From an uncultured bacterium (GTDB lineage Bacteria > Actinomycetota > Coriobacteriia > Coriobacteriales > Coriobacteriaceae): 5,226 nucleotides of DNA. The translations under genes and the position numbers were made by a program. Positions 1-4,980 of the stretch are shown piece after piece; within the stretch, counting starts at the first letter, position 1; every line of letters begins with the position of its first letter. The notes under the pieces were generated by a model. That model was not told the DNA's origin. It worked only from the letters and a program-made list of their open reading frames with translations, and did not search any database. Location of the stretch: positions 1 to 5,226 of the forward strand of contig CAJMOP010000129.1 of NCBI GenBank assembly GCA_905215115.1, in the 5' to 3' direction.

Positions 1-282
1 GCCCTCTTTGGCCAGCGCGCGCACCACGGGCAGCACGCGGCGCGCTTCCTCATCGGGATTGACCGGGGTAAAGCCGGGGCGCGTGGACTCACCGCCCACG
101 TCGATGATGTCGGCGCCGGCGTCGAGCATCGCCAGGCCGTACTCGATGGCGGCATCCGGGTCGAAATGCTCCCCGCCATCGCTAAACGAATCGGGCGTCA
201 CGTTGAGGACGCCCATGATGCGCGGACGGTCAAAGCTGAGCTCATACTTTCCGCACCGCCATGTCTTGCTGTCGTTCGCCAT
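1..282 (-). CDS. folP: Dihydropteroate synthase, N-terminal part (cut by window edge)
   Basis: Dihydropteroate synthase condenses 6-hydroxymethyl-dihydropterin diphosphate with p-aminobenzoate in the cytoplasmic folate pathway; it is the target of sulfonamides. Only the first 94 residues are present; family members are usually about 260-280 residues. Visible signatures are MGVLNVTPDSFSDGG at residues 23-37, which carries the Mg/diphosphate-binding Asn27, and the second family motif DVGGESTRPG at residues 61-70. The ATG at 282 is chosen because AGGAGG lies 6 bases upstream and the conserved motif begins about 20 residues in, as is normal. It follows the sirtuin gene on the same strand after a 95-bp gap that holds a candidate promoter and a hairpin, so it may have its own promoter. 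Nothing is broken in the visible part; the gene simply continues past position 1. Confidence 0.96.
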   Translation of the reverse strand, partial: MANDSKTWRCGKYELSFDRPRIMGVLNVTPDSFSDGGEHFDPDAAIEYGLAMLDAGADIIDVGGESTRPGFTPVNPDEEARRVLPVVRALAKEG

Positions 283-288
283 GAACAT

Positions 289-294
289 CCTCCT
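289..294 (-). promoter_or_regulatory. Shine-Dalgarno site of folP
   Basis: AGGAGG on the minus strand, 6 bases before the ATG at 282. It is a near-perfect ribosome binding site and fixes the folP start. Confidence 0.85.
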
Positions 295-304
295 AAAATG
301 CCCA

Positions 305-332
305 CGCCGCCGAGCTTGGGGAGCTGGCGGCG
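305..332 (-). promoter_or_regulatory. GC-rich hairpin in the folP leader
   Basis: CGCCGCC (305-311) pairs with GGCGGCG (326-332), and AGCT (313-316) pairs with AGCT (322-325). This gives 11 base pairs with a single bulged G312 and a 5-base loop. In the minus-strand transcript the stem ends 22 bases before the folP ATG and is followed by GTGGGCATTTT, so the T-run is short and offset. It could be a weak intrinsic terminator of the sirtuin transcript, an attenuator, or a structural element of the folP leader. The pairing is directly visible; the role is inference. Confidence 0.5.
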
Positions 333-357
333 GGGTCGCTTTGCACTCAGTCTTTCT

Positions 358-363
358 ATTGTA
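358..363 (-). promoter_or_regulatory. Candidate -10 box for folP
   Basis: The minus strand reads TACAAT here, one mismatch from TATAAT, in the only AT-rich patch of the sirtuin-folP gap. A poor -35 (TTGCGT, 383-388) lies 19 bases upstream, overlapping the end of the sirtuin gene. If used, transcription would start near 350 and the leader would include the hairpin at 305-332. Weak evidence because the -35 match and spacing are not good. Confidence 0.35.
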
Positions 364-377
364 TCCGCGCACGCGGG

Positions 378-1130
378 CTAGAACGCAAACGCGGCCGCGA
401 TGTCGCAAGAAATCAGCAGGTCGGCATTTGCATCCTGATCGGTGGGAGCAAGGTTGCATATGGCCAGCGTATCGCCGGTAAAGTATCGCGTAAGGCCTGC
501 CGCCGGATACACCACGAGCGAGGTCCCGCCCACAATGAGGGCATCGGCCGCGGCGATGGCGGCAACGGCACCGGTCAACACACGCTCGTCGAGCGGCTCT
601 TCGTAGAGCACCACATCGGGCTTGATTCGACCACCGCACGCGGGGCACACGGGCACGCCCGCGGCGTCCTCGTGCTCGCGCGAGCAAATCCACTCGGCGC
701 TATAGACCGCTCCGCACGACTGGCAAATGTTGCGATGGACCGATCCGTGCAACTCAAACACGCGCTGCGAGCCCGCCATCTGGTGCAAGCCGTCGATGTT
801 TTGCGTCACCACGGCATCAAGCTTGCCGGCGCGCTCCAGCTCGGCAAGCTTGGTGTGACAGCGGTTGGGCTTGGCGCCAAGCGCAATCATCTTGGTGCGG
901 TAGAAGTCGAAAAACTCGGCCGGATGCGCCTCATAAAAGCTGTGCGAGAGCATGGTCTCGGGCGGATAGGCAAACTGCTGATGATACAGGCCGTCCACGC
1001 TGCGGAAATCGGGGATGCCGCTCGCCGTGGAAACACCGGCGCCGCCAAAGAACACCACACGCTTGTGGGTACCGAACAGCTCCGCCAGTGCGGCGGAGGC
1101 CTGCTTGGGGTCCGATATTGCCTGCGTCAT
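378..1130 (-). CDS. cobB: NAD-dependent protein deacylase (sirtuin, Sir2 family)
   Basis: A 250-residue sirtuin that removes acetyl or related acyl groups from lysines using NAD+, giving nicotinamide and O-acyl-ADP-ribose in the cytoplasm. Visible family elements in order: NAD-binding GGAGVSTASGIPDFRS (29-44), TQNIDGLH (109-116), catalytic His128 in ELHGS, a zinc site of four cysteines (C136, C139, C162, C165), and GTSLVVYPA (202-210). Length is typical for bacterial single-domain sirtuins. The Tyr-x-x-Arg pair of class III (E. coli CobB type) desuccinylases is not conserved: the matching stretch reads YRTK (77-80). A class U-type deacetylase, as in Thermotoga Sir2, therefore fits better; the symbol is the generic one used for bacterial sirtuins. 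The start at 1130 is preferred over an in-frame ATG at 1181 because GGAGG sits 6 bases upstream and the extra 17 residues are not sirtuin-like. It lies upstream of folP on the same strand and is divergent from xth. Confidence 0.95.
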   Translation of the reverse strand: MTQAISDPKQASAALAELFGTHKRVVFFGGAGVSTASGIPDFRSVDGLYHQQFAYPPETMLSHSFYEAHPAEFFDFYRTKMIALGAKPNRCHTKLAELERAGKLDAVVTQNIDGLHQMAGSQRVFELHGSVHRNICQSCGAVYSAEWICSREHEDAAGVPVCPACGGRIKPDVVLYEEPLDERVLTGAVAAIAAADALIVGGTSLVVYPAAGLTRYFTGDTLAICNLAPTDQDANADLLISCDIAAAFAF

Positions 1131-1265
1131 ATGAGTCCTCCGTCCTTGTTGGTCGGGCAGCATCGGGCGACATCCCGGCATGCGGCCTTTGAGTCAGCAC
1201 GCGCGGAGCCCACCCCGCCCCTGTTGCGCTAATCTTAAGCCTGCAAACCCCGTCGAAAGGACACC
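1131..1265. other. Divergent intergenic region between sirtuin and xth
   Basis: 135 bp between two divergent start codons, which must hold promoters for both genes unless transcription enters from elsewhere. The only AT-rich patch is GCTAATCTTAAGC at 1229-1241. It offers TAATCT as a -10-like box for xth (1230-1235) and TAAGAT on the other strand (1233-1238), but I see no convincing -35 for either. The xth ribosome site is GAAAGGA at 1255-1261, 4 bases before the ATG. No operator palindrome stands out. Confidence 0.35.
1137..1141 (-). promoter_or_regulatory. Shine-Dalgarno site deciding the sirtuin start
   Basis: GGAGG on the minus strand, 6 bases before the ATG at 1130. It supports that start over the in-frame ATG at 1181, which has no comparable site. 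Confidence 0.7.
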
Positions 1266-2084
1266 ATGCCTCAGACTTACACTTTCGCCTCGTGGAACGT
1301 CAACGGCCTGCGCGCCGTGCTCAAAAAGGACCCGAGCTTTATCCAGATCGCGCAAGAACTCGACGTCGATATCCTGGCGCTGCAAGAGACCAAGCTGCAA
1401 GAAGGCCAGGTTGATATTGACCTGCCCGGCTATCGCCAAACCTGGAGCTACGCCGAGCGTAAAGGCTATTCAGGCACTGCGGTCTTTAGCCGCCAGGAAC
1501 CGCTGCGCGTGCTGCACGCCGATGCGCTGCTGCCCTACGCCGGCGAAGGCGAGGCTGCCGAGCTCGTTGCCCAAGCCGCGACCGAGGGCCGCGTCTGCGC
1601 GCTGGAGTTCGACAAGTTCTGGTTTGTCGACGTCTATACGCCCAACGCCCAAAATGAGCTCGCGCGCATCGATGTGCGCATGGCCTGGGACGATGCCTAT
1701 CGCGGCTTTTTGAGCGCGCTTGAACGCGAGACCGGCAAGCCCGTCGTAACTTGCGGCGACTTTAACGTGGCGCATGAGGAGATCGACCTTAAGAACCCCA
1801 AGTCCAACCGCGGCAACGCTGGCTTTTCGGACGAGGAACGCGGCAAGTTCACCGAGCTGCTCAACGCCGGGTTTACCGATACCTGGCGCGCGGCAAACCC
1901 CGACGTCGAGGGCGTCTACAGCTGGTGGAGCTACCGCTTTAATGCCCGCAAGAACAACGCCGGCTGGCGCATCGACTACTTCCTGGTAAGCGACGCAATC
2001 GCCGACAACGTACGCGACACCGGCATCCGCGGCGACATCTTCGGCAGCGACCACTGCCCCGTCACCCTTACGTTGGAGCTCTAG
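1266..2084 (+). CDS. xth: Exodeoxyribonuclease III / AP endonuclease
   Basis: A 272-residue member of the exonuclease III/ExoA/APE1 family. These Mg-dependent enzymes cut the backbone 5' of abasic sites in base excision repair and often have 3'-5' exonuclease and 3'-phosphodiesterase activity. Active-site motifs are all present: SWNVNGLRA near residues 9-17 (Asn13), LQETK (Glu41), VYTPN (Tyr124), GDFN (Asp165, Asn167), GWRIDYFLVS with Asp237, and the terminal GSDHCPV (Asp262 and His263). Length is slightly above the roughly 250-270 usual for the family and ends just after the last motif, so it is complete. The ATG at 1266 follows GAAAGGA at 4 bases, and the first beta strand motif begins at residue 6. 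It is a lone plus-strand gene. Its stop codon lies in a short palindrome (TGGAGCT/AGCTCCA, 2074-2089), and the nearest good terminator is 140 bp downstream at 2224-2252. Confidence 0.97.
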   Translation: MPQTYTFASWNVNGLRAVLKKDPSFIQIAQELDVDILALQETKLQEGQVDIDLPGYRQTWSYAERKGYSGTAVFSRQEPLRVLHADALLPYAGEGEAAELVAQAATEGRVCALEFDKFWFVDVYTPNAQNELARIDVRMAWDDAYRGFLSALERETGKPVVTCGDFNVAHEEIDLKNPKSNRGNAGFSDEERGKFTELLNAGFTDTWRAANPDVEGVYSWWSYRFNARKNNAGWRIDYFLVSDAIADNVRDTGIRGDIFGSDHCPVTLTLEL

Positions 2085-2156
2085 CTCCAGCTGCCCCCGG
2101 AGACGAAGGAAAACGGATCATTTTGGGCCTCGTGAGGGTGTCCGCGTGACCCATCC

Positions 2157-2316
2157 GCCACGAAACACGCCCATCTACTACGTTTAAGCCACCACCCTCA
2201 ACCACAGCGAACAACGCAAAAAGAAAACCGCAGGTAGAAAGCCTGCGGTTTTTCATAAAACGCGGTCATGGTCGGGAGTATCAAGCTAAACGTAGTAGAT
2301 AGGCCAGTTTCGTGGC
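2157..2316. repeat. Inverted repeat pair (30 bp arms) enclosing a terminator
   Basis: Left arm 2157-2186 is the reverse complement of right arm 2287-2316 at 27 of 30 positions. The core ATCTACTACGTTTA / TAAACGTAGTAGAT (14 bases) and the outer GCCACGAAAC / GTTTCGTGGC (10 bases) are exact. The 100-bp spacer carries the hairpin at 2224-2252 near its centre. Either a small non-autonomous element with inverted ends, or two copies of a short palindromic repeat in opposite orientation. No transposase is present and no clear target duplication is seen. Confidence 0.7.
2224..2252. terminator. Bidirectional Rho-independent terminator
   Basis: AAAACCGCAGG (2224-2234) pairs perfectly with CCTGCGGTTTT (2242-2252) around a 7-base loop. 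The plus-strand product ends in TTTTT (2249-2253), and the minus-strand product ends in TTTTCTTTTT. It should end xth transcripts 140 bp past the stop codon and is also the first strong terminator met by the minus-strand ECF operon, about 370 bp past the S-component stop. A 13-base copy of its left half (AAAACCGCAGGTA) recurs at 2483-2495 without a proper partner arm. Confidence 0.88.
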
Positions 2317-2412
2317 AAGCGCCGTCAACTGATTCCCTGGGGACATCTGGGGACGGAAGAAAATGGATCAATTTGGCTCTCTGAGGGCCACGATGCCCGT
2401 CATATCAGCCAG

Positions 2413-2578
2413 CCATTCCAAAACTATGCCGGTTTACGGGGCTGAATCGCGAACCCCCAACCATACGCAATTCCGAGATAATAAAACCGCAGGTAAACGG
2501 CTTGCTCTATTTCAAAAATAGCCGGCATGGTCTGCTTGTGCCAATCTGGCCCCGTAAACCGGCATAGTTTTAAAATGG
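2413..2578. mobile_element. MITE-like unit with 30-bp inverted ends
   Basis: A 166-bp unit. Left end 2413-2442 and right end 2549-2578 are reverse complements at 28 of 30 positions, 23 of them contiguous (2420-2442 / 2549-2571; core ACTATGCCGGTTTACGGGGC). The 106-bp middle has no gene but holds a CTATTT-CAA-AAATAG hairpin (2507-2521) and a further partial copy of the end motif (GCCGGCATGGT, 2521-2531). High arm identity suggests it is recent or kept by selection. I see no transposase and no clear target-site duplication, so mobility is inference; it could instead be a structured RNA in the 3' trailer of the ECF operon, whose stop codon lies 41 bp away. Confidence 0.6.
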
Positions 2579-2618
2579 CACTTCGGCAGTATTGATTCCC
2601 GCCCCGGCGCAACCAGCC

Positions 2619-3332
2619 CTACAGTCCGTACTTCACGACGACTCGGTTGATGCGGCGACACCAAGGCTTGTACAGGGCGACCAAAAACACGCAGGTCGCA
2701 AGGCCGTGCGTGATATCGAACGGCACCGCCGTGGCAAGACGCGCCATGGCACCCGCCCACGTGAGCGGTTGAACAAAACCGATAATGTCGTAGGCGTTGA
2801 TCACAACGCCGTACAGCAAACCCGAAGCAAAGCCGTAGGTCAGCAGCGCCGGCATACGCACGGTGCCATCGGCGCGATCAAAAGCGCCGGCATGCGCCAG
2901 CGCACCGCCAACGTATCCCACGAGCCCCCAGGCATACATCTGCCACGGCGTCCACATGCCCTGTCCAAAAAAGAAATTGCTGCTCAGCGCCGCCAGCGCG
3001 CCAACCATAAAACCATTGCGGCGGCCAAGCGTCGCCCCCGCGATAATGGCGATGGCACTCACGGGTTTAAAGTCGGGAATGGGGCCAAACAAGATGCGCC
3101 CCGCCGCGGCCAACGCCGCCAGAACCAGCGTTGGCATAATCTGGCGCAGGCCCGGTCGCGACGCCTCGTAGCCTGCAAAGAACAGCGCAAGCACCAGCGC
3201 CACCACGACAAGCATGGCGAGTGCCGCCTGCTCAACGCCCGCCAGCAACGCCGCAGCCATCACGGCTGGCACCGCCAGCAGCAGCGGGATCTCCAGTTTT
3301 GCGAGCAGGCGCGCGACGCGATAATCCGTCAT
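2619..3332 (-). CDS. ECF transporter S component (substrate-binding membrane protein)
   Basis: A 237-residue, strongly hydrophobic protein with about six to eight membrane segments (near residues 15-32, 36-54, 66-80, 91-103, 108-123, 130-148, 162-180, 205-222). It shows the conserved block FGPIPDFKPVSAIAIIAGA (82-100) followed by GRRNGFMVGALAALSSNFFF and GQGMWTPWQM (103-132), which I recognise as a pattern shared by one family of ECF S components. Such proteins bind a vitamin or other micronutrient in the membrane and are toppled by the T component. Its place directly behind the ATPase gene (4 bases between TGA and ATG) and the T gene makes this a dedicated cassette. The ATG at 3332 is chosen because an in-frame ATG at 3395 would overlap the ATPase gene by some 60 bases and add a non-hydrophobic leader. 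Translation probably depends on coupling, since only a weak GGG precedes the start. Substrate unknown; cobalamin-type (CbrT/CblT-like) uptake is one option, not shown by the sequence. Confidence 0.85.
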   Translation of the reverse strand: MTDYRVARLLAKLEIPLLLAVPAVMAAALLAGVEQAALAMLVVVALVLALFFAGYEASRPGLRQIMPTLVLAALAAAGRILFGPIPDFKPVSAIAIIAGATLGRRNGFMVGALAALSSNFFFGQGMWTPWQMYAWGLVGYVGGALAHAGAFDRADGTVRMPALLTYGFASGLLYGVVINAYDIIGFVQPLTWAGAMARLATAVPFDITHGLATCVFLVALYKPWCRRINRVVVKYGL

Positions 3333-3336
3333 CCCA

Positions 3337-4980
3337 TCACGCCCTATAAAACACGTTGTCGGCAAAGAAGTCGGCCGGCGGCTCCATGCAGGCAATTTCG
3401 CCGTCGAACATCATGGCAACGTCGTCGGCAACCTGCTCGGCGAAGTCCAGGTCGTGCGTGGCCATGATGACGGTGCCGCCGGCTTGCGCATGCTCGCACA
3501 GGGCGCGGGCGATAATGCGGCGGCTCGTCAGGTCCAGCCCCTTCGTGGGCTCGTCGAGCAGCAACAGCTCCGGACCAATCAACAGCAGCTTTGCCAACGC
3601 GAGCAGCTGACGCTGACCGCCCGAAAGATCGTACGGATGGCGCGCATCCAGGCCGTCCAATCCCAGCTGCGCCGCGCGCTCCTGGGCCGCGTCCTCGTCA
3701 TATCCGCAGGTCGAGGCCCATTCCATCAGCTCGTCGCGCACTGTCTCGGCAACCAGCAGGGCCTTGGGGTTCTGCGGCAGCAGCGCAGCCGAGGCCGCTC
3801 CACGCACCATGCGACCACGCTGCAACTTGACCGTTTTGGCCAGCACCGAGAGCATCGTCGACTTGCCGCAGCCGTTTCCGCCCACAATCGCATGCACCGC
3901 GCCAGTCGAAAACGCCACATCGAGTCCGCGCAGCACCCAGCCGGACGCCCGATCGTAGCGAAACCAGCTTCCTGTCAAGGTGGTGGCCGAGCCAGCGTAC
4001 ATTTTTGGGAATATTCTGCATCCACCGGCGCGCGATGACGCCCCCGAGTCGTCCTGCGGCAGGATTTGCGCCTCAAATTTAGCCGATTTGTCTGTTTTCG
4101 GTCCCTTTTTTGCACCCGCAACGTCCGCGTGCGGGTCCAAAGAGCCCTGCTGGTCACCAGCGATGCTGAAAATTCCGTTTTTTGCACGCCGCGAGCCACC
4201 CCACCCTGGCACCTCGCCAGAAAACAGCTCTTCGCGATGCCCCAAGGAGGCAATGTCGGCCACCTCGCGCACGCGGCCGCCCTCAATCCGATACGCGCAC
4301 GTCGCATATTCGAGCATCGGGCGCGGCTGATGCGTTGCCACAACAACCGTGCAACCCAGCTCGCGGTTCACGCGAAACAGCGCGTGCAGAAAATTTTTCT
4401 CGGCAACAGGATCGAGCTGGGACGTGGGCTCGTCGAGAAGCAGCACGCGCGGGCGCAAGGCCAGCACGGCCGCCAACGACAGCAGCTGCTTGCGTCCGCC
4501 CGAAAGCGTATCGGTATCGCGGTGGAGCCAATCCTCCAGCCCAAAGAAATAGCTGGTCTCGGCTACGCGACGGCGCATCTCGTCGCGCGACATACCCAGA
4601 TTTTCCAGGCCAAACGCCATCTCGTGCCACACGGCCTCGCACACGATCTGGTTCTCGGGGTCCTGAAACACATAGCCCACGCGCTCCGCGGACGCCCGAA
4701 CGTTCATGTCGGCAACGCTCTCGCCCAGCACGCGCAGCTCGCCAGCGCATTCGCCCGTCGGCGAAATCTCGGGCTTGAGCAGCGAGAGCAGCGTTGACTT
4801 ACCCGACCCGGTACCACCGACAAGCAGCGCAAATGCACCTTGGGGAACAGACCAGTCGAGCTCGTCGAGTACCGGCGCCTCAGCCCCGGGGTAGGTAAAG
4901 CTCAGGCCCCGCACCTCAATCGCAGGCACATCGGAGCCGCACGCCCCGCCCGTTACCGAGCAGTTATCCAACCGAGCCAT
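3337..4980 (-). CDS. ECF transporter ATPase with two fused nucleotide-binding domains
   Basis: A 547-residue ABC ATPase carrying both NBDs of an energy-coupling factor transporter in one chain; it would sit on the cytoplasmic face and power the T and S components. NBD1: Walker A GGTGSGKST (55-63), Q-loop FQDPENQ (Gln106), signature LSGGRKQ (159-165), Walker B LLLDEP (Glu184), H-loop His217. NBD2: Walker A GGNGCGKST (367-375), Q-loop LLPQNP (Gln403), signature LSGGQRQ (452-458), Walker B LLLLDEP (Glu477), H-loop His509. Both sites keep all catalytic residues, so both should hydrolyse ATP. The FQDPENQ Q-loop is typical of EcfA/CbiO proteins. Odd feature: the linker (about 240-335) is long, polar and lysine-rich and unlike a conserved domain; residues 264-331 correspond to an inserted repeat-like element. 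The ATG at 4980 overlaps the stop of the T gene (TGATG) and has AAGAGG 8 bases upstream. Confidence 0.95.
   Translation of the reverse strand: MARLDNCSVTGGACGSDVPAIEVRGLSFTYPGAEAPVLDELDWSVPQGAFALLVGGTGSGKSTLLSLLKPEISPTGECAGELRVLGESVADMNVRASAERVGYVFQDPENQIVCEAVWHEMAFGLENLGMSRDEMRRRVAETSYFFGLEDWLHRDTDTLSGGRKQLLSLAAVLALRPRVLLLDEPTSQLDPVAEKNFLHALFRVNRELGCTVVVATHQPRPMLEYATCAYRIEGGRVREVADIASLGHREELFSGEVPGWGGSRRAKNGIFSIAGDQQGSLDPHADVAGAKKGPKTDKSAKFEAQILPQDDSGASSRAGGCRIFPKMYAGSATTLTGSWFRYDRASGWVLRGLDVAFSTGAVHAIVGGNGCGKSTMLSVLAKTVKLQRGRMVRGAASAALLPQNPKALLVAETVRDELMEWASTCGYDEDAAQERAAQLGLDGLDARHPYDLSGGQRQLLALAKLLLIGPELLLLDEPTKGLDLTSRRIIARALCEHAQAGGTVIMATHDLDFAEQVADDVAMMFDGEIACMEPPADFFADNVFYRA
3995..4189. 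mobile_element. In-frame MITE-like insertion in the ATPase linker
   Basis: About 195 bp with imperfect inverted ends. Read inward from each side they begin GCGTACATTTTTGGGAATAT (3995 on plus) and GCGTGCAAAAAACGGAATTT (4189 on minus). Over 29 bases 19 match, with GGAATNTTCNGCATC matching at 13 of 15. The identical 7-mer CGAGCCA lies outside both ends (3988-3994 and 4192-4198), as expected for a target duplication of about 7-9 bp. The two copies are 204 bp apart, 68 codons exactly, so the frame is kept. Inside are compact palindromes: TCCTGCGGCAGGA (4052-4064), ACCCGCA/TGCGGGT (4114-4120, 4130-4136) and GCTGGTCACCAGC (4149-4161). It encodes ATPase residues 264-331; without it the linker would read GWGGS-ATTLTG. 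Origin as a mobile element is inference. Confidence 0.6.

Larger units (their letters stand above)
2099..2387 (+). repeat. Imperfect direct repeat pair, about 40 bp per copy
   Basis: Copy 1 spans 2099-2138 and copy 2 spans 2349-2387, same orientation, about 250 bp apart. Both have the pattern GRGGA-CG-AAR-AAAAYGGATCA-TTTGG-CT-TGAGGG; the central 17 bases (2104-2120 and 2354-2370) match at 14 positions. The copies enclose the inverted-repeat unit at 2157-2316. Copy 1 contains a small CCTC-GT-GAGG stem (2129-2138) that is decayed in copy 2. They look like two diverged members of a dispersed intergenic repeat family. Confidence 0.65.
2085..2618. other. Gene-free convergent region rich in repeats
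   Basis: 534 bp between the 3' ends of xth (plus) and the ECF S-component gene (minus). Open frames here are short, lack ribosome sites and run through inverted repeats, so I call no gene. The region holds an imperfect direct repeat pair, an inverted repeat pair around a bidirectional terminator, a tandem CTGGGGAC pair (2337-2344, 2347-2354), and a separate unit with 30-bp inverted ends (2413-2578). No intrinsic terminator is obvious directly behind the S-component stop (2579-2618). Confidence 0.8.

Noticed and set aside
1131..1181. N-terminal extension of the sirtuin to the ATG at 1181
   Set aside because: The ATG at 1130 has GGAGG at a 6-base spacing; the extra 17 residues are not sirtuin-like.
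672..1232. Open plus-strand frame of 186 codons opposite the sirtuin gene
   Set aside because: Antisense to conserved sirtuin motifs and runs into the xth leader; no family resemblance.
2074..2089. Palindrome over the xth stop codon as a terminator
   Set aside because: Seven-base stem with a 2-base loop and no T-run after it (GCTGCCCCC); the real terminator is at 2224-2252.
2424..2612. 62-codon minus-strand frame behind the ECF operon
   Set aside because: It lies almost wholly inside the inverted-end unit at 2413-2578 and has no convincing ribosome site; the frame reflects the repeat.
2085..2618. CRISPR array
   Set aside because: The repeats are two-copy, diverged and partly inverted, with no regular repeat-spacer period.
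2592..3467. Long open frame on the plus strand opposite the S-component gene
   Set aside because: Its product is Arg/Gln/His-rich with no recognisable domain. It is antisense to a clear membrane protein and arises from GC-rich codon bias.
4066..4797. Open plus-strand frame of 243 codons opposite the ECF ATPase gene
   Set aside because: Antisense to NBD1 and the linker, low-complexity basic product, no ribosome site; a shadow of the real gene.
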